DNA from: JAFEDN01 sp963712715
GTDB lineage: Bacteria > Pseudomonadota > Gammaproteobacteria > Coxiellales > Coxiellaceae
Direction of reading: 5' to 3'
Assembly (NCBI GenBank): GCA_963712715.1
Contig: CAVQJI010000051.1
Coordinates: 7,989-71,988 of the forward strand
DNA length: 64,000 bases
This document shows positions 1-8,870 of the stretch, in pieces. The position numbers and the translations under genes were made by a program. Positions within the stretch are counted from its first letter, which is position 1. Every line of letters begins with the position of its first letter. A model generated the notes under the pieces. That model saw only the letters and a program-made list of their open reading frames with translations, did no database searches and was not told where the DNA came from.

Positions 1-605
1 TCACCGGTGAAATACCATGCAGCTAATGCGAGAATCACGGCAATAGGAGCGAAAATCGCACCGATTTGATCACCTAATCTTCGAATGGTTGGACGTTTTT
101 GTTCAGCCTCTTGTAATACGGCGACAATAGATGCATAACGCGAATCAGCCGGTAATTTTTGAGCTCGGATGGTTAACACATATTCTCCATTGATTGCGCC
201 TGATATGACTGAAACCCCGGGCGCTTTTGAAATTTGATAGGGTTCACCAGTCAGATAAGACTCATCCATGGAGCCATGTCCTTCCACCACTTCACCGTCT
301 ACCGGACAAGTCTCATGCGGATAGACAACAATTTCATCGCCAATGCGAATATCCAGTAGTGGAATATCTTCAATGCCGCCAGCAATTTTACGATGCACCA
401 GAGCAGGCATGCGCTCAGCAAGCGCCATCAAAACCGATGAAGCCTTACGCATAGCATAGGTTTCAAGGGCCTGTCCGCCGGTGAGCATGAGGATAATAAT
501 CACTGCGGCGAGGTACTGGCCCAAGATGACTGCCGTAACGATCGCAATGGCGGCTAATAAATCGGACCCTAAATCACCTTTGAGTAATTTCAATAAAATC
601 TGAAA
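1..605 (-). CDS. P1B-type heavy-metal ATPase, partial (runs off window, N-terminus missing)
   Basis: An uninterrupted minus-strand frame of about 200 codons enters from the left edge. It reads as the second membrane pair followed by the actuator domain of a heavy-metal-exporting P1B ATPase: a GSDLLAAIAI-type membrane segment, a PVDG turn and the TGEP phosphatase loop in DESYLTGEP. The phosphorylation and nucleotide domains would lie left of the window. On its 5' side homology stops near position 605, where a different P-type ATPase starts on the opposite strand, so the first 50-70 residues (first membrane pair) seem to be lost and I see no normal start codon with a ribosome site. Metal specificity cannot be told from this part. 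It may be a truncated, inactive copy. Confidence 0.7.
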
Positions 606-607
606 AA

Positions 608-1924
608 TTGACGGTGCTGATGGAAACCTATATCAAGAAGATATCCATGCAATCCAGTATCCTCTCTATTGCAACTGTCATTAAATCCCTGGTGCCGGAA
701 GGATTAATTTTAGTCACTACTCTGGCATTTGCCTTAGGTGCGATACGCATTGCTCGAAAACATGTATTAGTACAGAAAATCAATGCCATTGAATCAATGA
801 GTCATATCACCACCTTGTGTTTAGATAAAACCGGAACGTTGGGCACTAATCGTTTGCAATGGAAAGGTTGGTTCCTTTATATTTATCTCAGGAAGAAACC
901 ATTGAGCAATTGCAAATATTGACAGGCTCGGTCAGTTATCAAAATCCAACGATGCGGGCTATTTCCACAAGATTTCCAGGGTTACCCAGTCAAGTCGTTC
1001 ATGAATTACCCTTCTCATCAACTATTAAAGCCTGTGCAGTCCGTGTCAAAAAACAGGAATCGCTAATATCATTGTGGCTAGGTGCGCCAGAAACACTTGC
1101 TCCTTACCAATTGACGGCTGAGCAGAGTCAAACTTTACAATCTTTCCGGGAGAAAGGTTTACGAGTTCTATTATTTGCCCAATCATTAGCGCCACTGTCT
1201 GAAAAGACAGATTTGCAACCATTGGCATTTATTGTATTGCGCGATGAATTACAGCCTGATGTCGGAGAAGCTATCCGTTTTTATGAATTACGAGGAATCA
1301 AAATTAAAATCCTTTCGGGAGATCATCCGCAGACAGTGACTGCTATTGCCAAAGCCATAGGTATTGGGGTCCATGGAGAATGTGTGAATGGGCATACATT
1401 TGAGTCCTCGTTACATTACCTGGATCGACTTCCTGACTATCGGGATGCCTGCTACTCTGCTGACTTTTATGACCCCGGTATTAAAAAAACAATCTACCCA
1501 ACATTTTATGGCCGAAACCGTTAAATTTGCACTGACGGCTGGTCTGATCATTTCGTTTGTTTCACTCCTTGTTTATGTAAACTTTGTTCTATTTCAAGAT
1601 CGTATTCAGTTATACGGTAAAACGGCCAGTGTGATTGTGATCATTTTTATGAATCTTTACGTTATTCTTTCCGTGGCCACCGCTGAAAGGAGGGAGCCTT
1701 TTACGCAATTTCAACCATGGATAGTTTGGGCCATTATAGCCATCGCGTTGATTGCCGCAGTTCTTGTGGTTTATTTACCGATTCCACGTTCTATTTTTGG
1801 TATGGTTGCATTGGACGCCGATTCCTGGATAACTATTGTCGCGGTTTCTGGCGTGGGTATATGGTTATTACATGTACTATTGAAAAAAATGCGATTAAAT
1901 AATAATGCAAATTCATATTTCTAA
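608..1924 (+). pseudogene. Fossil of a CtpE-like P-type cation ATPase
   Basis: Three successive frames together rebuild pieces of one P-type ATPase. Frame 1 (608-922) has the membrane PEGL motif and the phosphorylation site CLDKTGT. Frame 2 (859-1524) holds the nucleotide-binding domain and ILSGDHPQTV of the P domain. Frame 3 (from about 1388 to 1924) is the C-terminal membrane bundle beginning PRYITWIDFLTIG. The actuator domain before 608 and the second half of the P domain (the GDGxND hinge and following helices) are missing, so there is a 5' truncation, one frameshift near 860 and an internal deletion near 1400. The gene cannot make an ion pump. Similarity to the CtpE group is by remembered motifs, so the subfamily is less sure than the superfamily. 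Confidence 0.8.
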
Positions 1925-2045
1925 TCCAACCGGCGGAACTTTTTCGAAAGAAGAACAACTCAAAAAATTCAGAATGATAAGAGACCGGCTAACACAAAAA
2001 ATAGAGGAATTTAAAAAAACTATAGGAATTAAAGACCGGGAATGA
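1905..2045 (+). pseudogene. C-terminal remnant of thioredoxin-type arsenate reductase ArsC
   Basis: A 46-codon frame overlaps the end of the ATPase fossil and ends with TGA. Its second half, KEEQLKKFRMIRDRLTQKIEEF, matches the usual last helix of low-molecular-weight-phosphatase-like arsenate reductases (pattern EEEKLxxFRxVRDEIxxRI). The catalytic CX5R loop and the rest of the enzyme are absent. It lies directly beside acr3 and arsR, in convergent orientation, which supports the assignment from context. It is too short to be functional and is best read as what is left of an ars operon member. Confidence 0.55.
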
Positions 2046-2058
2046 AACGTCAACATGC

Positions 2059-3117
2059 TTAAATTTTTGGACGTGTATACCAACCTTTGGATAAATTAAC
2101 GATCTTTACGATCGATAACATAACTGGTACTTCGATTAACACCCCGACCACGGTCGCCAGCGCAGCGCCGGAGTTAAATCCAAATAGAGTAATGGCCGTG
2201 GCTACAGCGAGTTCAAAAAAATTGCTCGCACCAATCAATGCAGCAGGCCCCGCGACGTAGTGTTGTTCCTGAGCGGCGCGGCATAATCCATAGACTAATA
2301 GGGCGTTAAAATAAACTTGAATGACAATCGGAATGGCAATCAGTACCACAATAATGGGATGCTGTAACATTGGGTTGCCCTGAAATGCAAATAGCAGAAT
2401 TAACATACAGAGCAAGGCGCTGATCGCCAAGGGTGGAAGGCGTCTTAAAAGTTTCTCCAGGGTCAGAGCGCTGCCATTTTTAATCACGATTATTCTGATA
2501 GTTTGCGCTATTGCAAATGGAACTAGGATATACATTAAAACCGACATGATAATGATCTCCCAGGGAACGTGGATATGAGTCATTCCCAATAACAATCCGA
2601 CAATAGGTGCAAAAGCCAGAATCATAATCAGGTCATTCAAGGCGACCTGAGTTAAGGTAAAGTGAGGTTCGCCATCGCATAAATAGCTCCAGACAAACAC
2701 CATTGCTGTGCAAGGCGCTGCGGCGAGGATAATCAGCCCGGCAATATATTGGTCAATTTCTGCCGGGGGCAGCCATGCAGCAAAAAGATATTTTAAGAAA
2801 AACCATCCTAACAACGCCATAGAAAAGGGTTTTACCAACCAATTGACGAATAAGGTAATCAAGCTGCCGCGCCAATATTGCTTCACGTGGTGTAATTCAC
2901 GCAGATCAATGCGAATAAGCATTGGGATAATCATGATCCAAATTAGAACACCCACAGGCAGGTTCACTTGAGCTATTTTGAGGTTTTCTAATGTGTGAAT
3001 AACACCGGGTATATATTTTCCGCAGGCAATCCCGGCGACGATGCAGAGAAGAATCCATAGTGATAAATAGCGGTCAAAAAAATTAAGTTGTTTAGATTTG
3101 CCCATCGACGAATTCAC
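2059..3117 (-). CDS. acr3: ACR3-family arsenite efflux permease
   Basis: The 352-residue product is a polytopic membrane protein of about ten helices, the usual length for ACR3. It contains the family hallmark APCTAMVF with the conserved thiolate Cys at about residue 136, and a second conserved helix region GASNFFELAVA near the C-terminus. ACR3 exports As(III) using the proton motive force. The start shown is a GTG touching the arsR stop (TAG-GTG); an in-frame ATG four codons later is an alternative. arsR lies immediately upstream, so both are made from one autoregulated message. With arsC and arsN1 broken next to it, export of arsenite is the only visibly intact arsenic function here. Confidence 0.93.
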   Translation of the reverse strand: MNSSMGKSKQLNFFDRYLSLWILLCIVAGIACGKYIPGVIHTLENLKIAQVNLPVGVLIWIMIIPMLIRIDLRELHHVKQYWRGSLITLFVNWLVKPFSMALLGWFFLKYLFAAWLPPAEIDQYIAGLIILAAAPCTAMVFVWSYLCDGEPHFTLTQVALNDLIMILAFAPIVGLLLGMTHIHVPWEIIIMSVLMYILVPFAIAQTIRIIVIKNGSALTLEKLLRRLPPLAISALLCMLILLFAFQGNPMLQHPIIVVLIAIPIVIQVYFNALLVYGLCRAAQEQHYVAGPAALIGASNFFELAVATAITLFGFNSGAALATVVGVLIEVPVMLSIVKIVNLSKGWYTRPKI

Positions 3118-3417
3118 CTAGCAGGGTTGATTTGAGTTGCCGCAGCACTCTTGCAGCAAAAAACTGGAAAGCGATTTAAGGACATTAATCTTAACCAGGC
3201 AGCGGATGCTTTGCGCTTCGTGCCGTCTTTCAATCAATCCGGCTGCTTCCAGTCGTTTGATATGATGGGTAAGGGTTGAGTTCGGGATGAGAATATGAGA
3301 GGCAATCTCATTCATCGTGAGGCCGTTGGGAGCTGTCTTAACCAGTAGTTTGATAATTTCCAGCCTTCTGCGATGACCTAAATGACTCATGCAGGTAGTT
3401 GCGGTTTGTATATCCAT
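3118..3417 (-). CDS. arsR: ArsR/SmtB-family metalloregulator
   Basis: A 99-residue winged-helix protein of ArsR/SmtB type: residues 10-75 give the helix-turn-helix (ILIPNSTLTHHIKRLEAAGLIERR) and wing. Cysteines sit near the N-terminus (Cys9) and in the C-terminal tail (ECC and a final Cys), positions that could bind As(III), though the canonical ELCVCDL motif is absent. It is the first gene of arsR-acr3 and is divergent from the arsN1-like pseudogene. Derepression by arsenite is expected for the family; the palindrome over its own promoter supports autoregulation. Confidence 0.9.
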   Translation of the reverse strand: MDIQTATTCMSHLGHRRRLEIIKLLVKTAPNGLTMNEIASHILIPNSTLTHHIKRLEAAGLIERRHEAQSIRCLVKINVLKSLSSFLLQECCGNSNQPC

Positions 3418-3436
3418 TGGAATTCCTATTTTCTAT

Positions 3437-3475
3437 ATTTCTAGTATAATAGAAATTATCGGGCAATCTTGTCAA
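3437..3475 (-). promoter_or_regulatory. arsR promoter with palindromic operator
   Basis: On the minus strand TTGACA (3475-3470) is followed after 18 bases by TATTAT (3451-3446), a good sigma70 promoter. A perfect 7-base inverted repeat, ATTTCTA and TAGAAAT at 3437-3456, covers the -10 element and the likely start site, the place expected for an ArsR operator. Confidence 0.65.
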
Positions 3476-3508
3476 GATTTCTGTACTAAAATATGAGGTT
3501 AAAAAAAC

Positions 3509-4000
3509 ATGACATGCGAAATTTACCCAGTTCTCCGTCTGATGCAACCCAATGATTGGAAGACGGTTAAGGCCATCTACCAGGAAGGTATTGAAACGGG
3601 AAATGCCACCTTTCAAATGAGTCCTCCGACTTGAGAAATATGGAACGCCAGTCATTTGCCCGTGTGTCGTTGGGTAGCGGAAATAGATAATTCTATTTTA
3701 GGATGGGCGATGCTCAGTCCAGTCTCAAGCTGCTGTGTTTATGCCGGAGTAGCCGAAGTCAGTGTGTATGTGGCAAAACAATCCCAGGGTAAAGGTTTAG
3801 GTTACGCGCTTTTAAGTAAGCTGGTTGAGGATTCGGAAGTCAATGGGTTTTGGACAATCGAAGCAGGTATTTTCCCTGAGAACAGCGCTAGCATTAATCT
3901 CCATCAACGCTGTGGTTTCAGGATCGTGGGTTTGCGTGAAAAAATAGCTAAATTAAATGGGGTATGGCGTGATATATTTTGTTGGAAAGAAGAAGTGTAG
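3509..4000 (+). pseudogene. ArsN/phosphinothricin-type N-acetyltransferase with one in-frame TGA
   Basis: Reading from ATG 3509 gives a 163-residue GNAT acetyltransferase that is intact except for TGA at codon 42 (3632-3634). Both sides match one family: before it IYQEGIETGNATF, after it the hallmark SPVSSCCVYAGVAEVSVYV and the acetyl-CoA loop QGKGLGYALL. The stop lies where relatives usually have Trp (TWEEW-like), so a single TGG to TGA change explains it. Relatives of this type (ArsN) occur in ars clusters and acetylate amino-acid-like arsenicals or phosphinothricin. The gene is divergent from arsR-acr3. Without readthrough only an internal restart at 3656 could give a fragment lacking the first 49 residues. 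Confidence 0.8.
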
Positions 4001-4223
4001 TTGTAAAATAAATTATTTTCAAATTTTGTTGTTAAGCGCTACGGTGGGTAAGTGGCGAAAGCCCGACTATTTATCCACTTTTGCCCATAGCCGCCGCGGA
4101 CTGTTGCACAGAATTCAAGTTCCAATACTCGATAAATTTTTTGGTCTTGAGCCGATATTATTGCTAAACTGTATTATCGTCATAGGGATTGGCATGTTGA
4201 CTTTTGCATTGATCAAGGAATAA
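3957..4223 (+). other. Unassigned reading frame with one hydrophobic segment
   Basis: This frame begins inside the preceding acetyltransferase in another phase, so its true start is uncertain. Its last 27 residues (GLEPILLLNCIIVIGIG onward) form a convincing membrane helix, and the 34-base gap to the following UspA gene would allow cotranscription. I do not recognise a family. It may be the C-terminal scrap of a membrane protein. Confidence 0.2.
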
Positions 4224-4256
4224 TGCCCAACGAATTGGGTTAATGGAGTAAATTTT

Positions 4257-5097
4257 ATGGATCAAAGATTAAAGATCTTATTCCCCACTGATTTTTCGCC
4301 GTCTTCTAGAACGGCCTTTGAAACCCTCAATATTTTAAAAAAAATTTATAATATTGATCTTTCGCTGATCCATGTGTTGATATCTTCCTGGAACGATTTA
4401 GCCTCTAATGATTTTTATCAGATTGAGGTAATGCAAAGATTGGAAGTTTGGCAAAAAGAATTTGGCCATGCGAATAACCCCAAAAAACTCTATCTTGAGA
4501 TTGGAAATGCAGCAGAAGCCATTATCCAGACTGCCAATAATCAAAAAATTGAATTAATTTTATTAGGTGGAAAATCGAGCAATCAGCAAGGCCGATATAA
4601 AACTGGCGCCACTGTGGAAGCTGTTGTACGGTATGCTAGACAATCGGTATGGATTGCCACCTCAACTGTGCTTTCAAAAGTTATCTGTGGTGTTGATGGA
4701 TCGGTTTCATCAGCCAAAGCATTAAAAAAAGCGATTGAATTATGCCAAAATTTTTCGGCTAAATTATGTGTTGTATCTGTGATTTCTTCGCTAGACTTTA
4801 ATCCATTGGCGATCACCGATAAAGAGATCGTTAGCGCGGAAGAGAAATTTCGTAAACAAACAATACAAACTATGCGTGCTTTTATTAAAGATTTTAATGT
4901 TTCCGCAAATCGAAGTAGAATACATTTATCCTTGGGGAACGCCCGCCAATGTCATTTTAGATATGGCTGAAGACTTTGGTTATAATTTAATTGTTGTAGG
5001 CGCAAAAGGCCATAGTGTGTTTCATCACGTGTTAATCGGTAGCACTGCGGAAAAAATACTTCGCTACACGCCTTGTTCAATGCTGGTAGTGAGGTAA
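4257..5097 (+). pseudogene. Tandem-domain universal stress protein, frameshifted
   Basis: Two UspA domains in series: residues 1-140 (start KILFPTDFSPSSRTAFETL) and a second beginning KVICGVDGSVSSAKAL. The second runs in frame to about 4935, where one extra base in the run TTGGGGAACG shifts the frame; the continuation GTPANVILDMAEDFGYNLIVVGAKGHS to TAA 5097 is in the next frame and carries the family's G-2x-G-9x-G(S/T) region, ending SMLVVR. Total length would be about 280 residues, normal for a double Usp. Apart from the one-base shift it is well kept, so a recent mutation or a sequencing error are both possible. Confidence 0.8.
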
Positions 5098-5144
5098 GCA
5101 AGTTTTATGTATTATGAAAATTTTATAAAAATACGCGATCTTCA

Positions 5145-5366
5145 TCACATTAGAATAATACTTTTTGGATTTAACACAGGACGTTCAAGGGAATGTGATT
5201 GCTGATGAGGGATTAATCGATATTGATTTTCAGTTGTGCCTGATCGAGTTCCGATAGCTGCTAAATATTGGCAGACTTTTGGATCTTGATCTATCAGCGT
5301 CATTTGGTCAAGATCAGTGGTTCGAAAGGTTCGCAAAATTAATCGATCGGTTTCTAATATTTTCAT
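5145..5366 (-). pseudogene. N-terminal fragment of a RimJ/RimL-type GNAT acetyltransferase
   Basis: The first 40 residues, LETDRLILRTFRTTDLDQM and following, are the standard start of ribosomal-protein-type GNAT enzymes. The remaining residues have no acetyltransferase character and the frame ends after 73 codons, about 100 short, so the acetyl-CoA-binding part is missing. Confidence 0.65.
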
Positions 5367-5408
5367 GATGATTTATTCCCAATATAATCTGTATTTTCTC
5401 TTTTTATT

Positions 5409-6335
5409 TTAAAAAATGGCTTCCAATAAGCTAATTTGTTGTTGTCTTTTTCCGGTATCCATATTATTAATATTTAGTAACTTCCACTGTAGTGCTGGTA
5501 ATTCTTCCAAGTGAGTGAATGGCATCAGCTCCCATCGGGGTTTTCCCGATGCCAATGACATCAAAAATTGTTTTTCGTTTGATGTCATACTTTTTCTAAT
5601 CGCTGCCGCTAATTTTTCTACGATTTCGGCCAAAGCTTGGTAGTCAAGATCTTCTGATACCATTCCCATAAATTCATTTTCATGGAGAGTTTTTTGTAGA
5701 TTATAAGGTTTGATATTTGGGTTTAATAATTCATGGAATGGTCTTCTGTCGCCGGCAAGATACACAATAAAAGCTTGACGTATTTCTTCAGTGAGACCTT
5801 GGGTTTCCAGGAGTAATTTAACATCAAATAAGTCACGTGGATGTTGCCGATTTAAAGCCGCACAAAACTTCCCTGCGTATAAATCACCCAGAGCTAATGT
5901 TTTGGTTGTTAAATAGCTTTCAAATAAAGATTGTGCTTTATCACACAATGGCTTTTCATCTATTACTGGAAATACTGTCCCTCGAAATACGGGACTCACT
6001 TCTACCTTGACAATAGCTCCAGGTACTTGAATTTGTAGCTTGGGTAATGTTGTCTGTGCACTTTTATCTAAAATACATTGTATTTCAGGATGCTGTTGTT
6101 TGATGCGCTTAGCCATCTTGCTGAGAGCATCGTTTATTTCTAGTAAAGATTTCTGGCGCGGCTCCAGGAGTAAATAACATAAATCGATATCAACAGATAG
6201 CCTTGGCATGTTTTGATAGAAAAAATTAATGGCGGTTCCGCCTTTTAATGCAAAGCACGGTAGATCATTTCAATAAGGCAAAACCTTAATCAATAATGAA
6301 ACTTGTTGATAATAATTTTTTGAAAAATTTTTCAT
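5409..6335 (-). pseudogene. abiEii: AbiEii-family nucleotidyltransferase toxin, interrupted by TGA
   Basis: From ATG 6335 the frame is open except for TGA at codon 22 (6272-6270). After it comes FALKGGTAINFFYQNMPRLSVDIDL, the nucleotidyltransferase motif (GG-T/S then DxD) of AbiEii/AbiGii toxins, and the substrate-motif region LYAGKFCAALNRQHPRDLFDV. Total 308 residues, normal for the family. The first Met after the stop (6209) lies between the GG motif and DxD, so a restarted protein would lack the nucleotide-binding loop. The start sits one base after the abiEi stop, the usual antitoxin-toxin order. Loss of the toxin with retention of the antitoxin is the expected direction of decay. Confidence 0.85.
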
Positions 6336-6336
6336 T

Positions 6337-7110
6337 TTAGGCCAACCCTTCATTCAATTCTCGATCAGGCACATAGATTAAATATTTTTTATCAAAACGA
6401 TGAGCCCCAGGTAATTGCCGAATACCACTCCCCAAATTGATTTTGGTTATATCCAGTTGGTTCAACCATCGGTGATGGCATTCCGCTGCCAGATGTAAAA
6501 ATAATCGTTTTGCTTTGACTGAGCGGCATTGTTCTAATAAAGCTTGTACCACTTTCGGGCGCAAAGCATTCATTCCTTCCATTAAATGGGCTGCTTCTGC
6601 ATAACCATAAAGTTGCGGCACATGAGATAACATTTCCAGCAATGCTCTTTCCAAAGACGAGCAGTCTAAACCAAAGCCATCTACATTCAGTGAGCTAATA
6701 CCCTCTTCTGAACGGCCAAATAACTGGGTGGTTGTATACACAGCATTAAACAAACTGAGTTGTTTAAACCAAGTCGGCAGCTTTAAACGAGGAGCGCCGT
6801 ACAAGTGGATCCTTTGTTCTGTTCGAATATAATGCCCGTATCCCCGTAATTCAATACTGGTTCGTCCCCCAACGTGCACAGGCAGATTTAAATGTTTTTG
6901 TAGAGCATAAACGCCTCCCGCCCAGGTGGGTTGGTCTCCTGTCCGAGTAAAGGCTCCAGCAGCCAGTTTTATAAACCAGCCACTTTTAACGTAATACTCC
7001 ACAAGTTGGTGAGAAACCCCGCGTGGTTCTAACCAAGAATAAGTAGCTACCATTCCAGGTTTCCAATCTTGGAGGATTTTTTTTATTTTATCTCTTAATT
7101 CGACAGTCAT
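6337..7110 (-). CDS. abiEi: AbiEi-family type IV antitoxin / autorepressor
   Basis: A 257-residue protein with an N-terminal winged-helix domain (WLEPRGVSHQLVEYYVKSGWF) followed by GAFTRTGDQPTWAGGVYALQ, the typical AbiEi antitoxin fold and length. In the type IV AbiE system AbiEi represses its own promoter through the N-terminal domain and counteracts the nucleotidyltransferase toxin with the C-terminal domain. The frame is intact whereas the toxin directly downstream carries a stop. Repeats resembling operators lie immediately upstream. No strong Shine-Dalgarno is seen before the ATG. Confidence 0.88.
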   Translation of the reverse strand: MTVELRDKIKKILQDWKPGMVATYSWLEPRGVSHQLVEYYVKSGWFIKLAAGAFTRTGDQPTWAGGVYALQKHLNLPVHVGGRTSIELRGYGHYIRTEQRIHLYGAPRLKLPTWFKQLSLFNAVYTTTQLFGRSEEGISSLNVDGFGLDCSSLERALLEMLSHVPQLYGYAEAAHLMEGMNALRPKVVQALLEQCRSVKAKRLFLHLAAECHHRWLNQLDITKINLGSGIRQLPGAHRFDKKYLIYVPDRELNEGLA

Positions 7111-7112
7111 AC

Positions 7113-7226
7113 TATATATTTTAGAGATAAAATAAAAAAAATCAAGGTAAGATGCCTAATCCGTCACGGATTTATATTAGTTCTAATAACTATAGTATAA
7201 TTATATATTTTGGAGATATAATAAAA
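7113..7226 (-). promoter_or_regulatory. Duplicated palindromic operator upstream of abiEi
   Basis: Two copies of TATATATTTTrGAGATAwAATAA occur at 7113-7135 and 7202-7224, 89 bases apart. The proximal copy holds a perfect inverted repeat, TATTTTA-GAGA-TAAAATA (7117-7134); the distal one is imperfect. AbiEi repressors bind paired sites in their promoter, so these are the likely operators. The proximal site ends only a few bases before the abiEi ATG. Confidence 0.5.
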
Positions 7227-7387
7227 TTAGGGGATTGGCGAGTATAAAAGATAAGAGCCTTACGGCTTGGGGTCAAAGGGTTAGGACTGCTGACTAAAAT
7301 CAGCTGTCTTTCAATTGTAAGTCACAATTTCTTGTGGCTTGGGTGGTTTTGGGAGATAATGGGCTGAAAATTCCGTGCCAATGAAAT

Positions 7388-7458
7388 GGACTCACCTCTT
7401 TAATACGGCGTCATCATGCGCCAAAATGTTTTTTTAAACTTTTAAAGGAGGTAAGTCC
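7388..7458 (+). promoter_or_regulatory. Hairpin sequestering the transposase ribosome-binding site
   Basis: GGACTCACCTCTTTAA (7388-7403) is complementary, with one mismatch and one bulge, to TTTAAAGGAGGTAAGTCC (7441-7458), which contains the strong AGGAGG Shine-Dalgarno of the transposase ATG at 7459. Transcripts entering from outside would fold and hide the site, a known way insertion sequences limit expression by readthrough. Confidence 0.6.
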
Positions 7459-8509
7459 ATGACAAATATTACAATATTGGGTATTGATTTGGCAAAAAAT
7501 GTTTTCGAACTCTGCGGGCTAGGAACGACCGGTGAAGTTGTGTACCCCCGCTCGGTAAAGCGCAAAGACTTCTTACGGACGGTCTGCCAATTGGAGGTTA
7601 AAACAGTGGCGATGGAAGCTTGTGGGAGTGCTCATCACTGGTATCGAGAATTCACTGCCTTGGGGATGGAGGTCAAGCTATTACATCCTCACTACGTTAA
7701 GCCCTTTGTCAAAACTCAGAAAAACGACCGTAATGATGCTTGCGCGATTGCAGTAGCCGCTAGCCAAAAGAACCATGACATTTGTACCGCCAAAAACTTT
7801 AGCACAGCAAGACATTCAAAGTTTACTGCGAATCCGAGAGCGGCTGGTTAATAATCGAACGCAGTTGATCAACGAAATGAGGGGATTGCTGCATGAATAT
7901 GGGATAAGTTTTAGAACCGGAGCAAACCATTTCAAAAAAGAAATTGTTAAGTTACTCGCTGAGGGTGATGAACGGCTGACAGCAATTATGCGTCGGGCTT
8001 TAAATCGTTTATACACGGAGTGGTTAAATATGGCTGAAGAAATTAAAGCCCATGAAGCAGAATTAACGGCGTTATTTAACCAATCTGAAGATTGTCAGCG
8101 ATTGTATACGATGCCAGGTGTAGGTCTCATCAGTGCTTTGGCGTTGGTTGCATTAATAGGAGATATTAAGCATTTTCGAAATGCTCGTCATTTATCTGCT
8201 TATTTAGGCTTAGTACCGCAGCAAAATTCTTCTGGAGGTCATCAGAAATTACTGGGAATCAGCAAGCGAGGCAACACTTATGTGAGAACGTTATTGATCC
8301 ATGGAGCGCGAGCCATTTTATCTTGCGTGGATAAATTTGACGATTCGAGAAGCCGATGGATTAAAGCGTTGAGGGAGCGCTGTGGTTTTAACAAAGCTTG
8401 CGTGGCGATAGCGAATAAGCAGGCTCGAATTATTTGGGCGCTATTAACCCGAGGTGAAAACTATAACGCTCATCATCGACCTCAATGGGGTTTAGAAAAT
8501 GCTCGTTAA
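7459..8509 (+). pseudogene. IS110-family DEDD transposase, frameshifted
   Basis: N-terminal half in frame 1: GIDLAKNVFEL with the first catalytic Asp, MEACGSAHHW with Glu, and KNDRNDACAIAVAAS with the paired Asp residues of the RuvC-like DEDD domain. Around 7760-7775 the frame changes by one base and continues in frame from FVPPKTLAQQDIQSLLRIRERL through the Transposase_20 domain (TMPGVGLISALALVALIGDI and GNTYVRTLLIHGARA, with the family's C-terminal Ser region). Total about 350 residues, normal. AGGAGG precedes the ATG. A programmed shift is not known for this family, so I read it as inactivation. Confidence 0.88.
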
Positions 8510-8531
8510 GAAGAAGGAAGATAGTGCTGGT

Positions 8532-8615
8532 GTGGCTGACTTATACACATCTACACAGGCCTATCCGCTAATTGAAGGAGCTCCTGGGCTGTGCATATGT
8601 GCATAAGTCAGCCAC
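8532..8615. repeat. Long inverted repeat downstream of the IS110 transposase
   Basis: GTGGCTGACTTATACACAT (8532-8550) matches the complement of 8597-8615 at 18 of 19 positions. Inside, CACAGGCC and GGGCTGTG extend the stem, leaving a small loop with a GGAGCTCC palindrome. It could act as a terminator, a recombination or end structure of the IS, or a separate MITE-like element. Between 8616 and 8870 I see no gene or other clear structure. Confidence 0.6.
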
Positions 8616-8870
8616 GAAAGTTCGGTGATTTTTCCCAAGCTTTTGTGAAGCAGTTGAGTTGACGAAATGGAGAGGTGACAACAGAGTGAAAAGTAAGTGA
8701 AAGGGGGGATGATAACCGATCAAATTGGCGTTCTTGTAAACTGAAAAATTCCGTGGCTCTATGAAGCCAACTTGCCGATGAGAACAAGAACGCGCGCATG
8801 TTCATCCAGGCACAGATCAAATGATGATCTTGATGCCGAATATACGTATGCGATGATCTGTTATTTAAAG

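Larger units (their letters stand above)
7388..8615 (+). mobile_element. IS110-family insertion sequence, decayed (boundaries approximate)
   Basis: One DEDD transposase gene with its 5' control hairpin and a large inverted repeat downstream. IS110-type elements usually lack clear terminal inverted repeats, so the limits given are only those of visible structure; the real left end may lie anywhere between about 7230 and 7388. The transposase is frameshifted. Confidence 0.5.

Noticed and set aside
3509..6335. Genome-wide recoding of TGA as Trp, suggested by two in-frame TGA codons
   Set aside because: Many intact genes here end in TGA, often through ATGA overlaps, and other broken genes have TAG or frameshifts. 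Ordinary decay explains the two cases.
7459..8509. Programmed frameshift in the IS110 transposase
   Set aside because: IS110 transposases are made from one frame, and no slippery A6/A7 run or stimulatory structure lies at 7760-7775.
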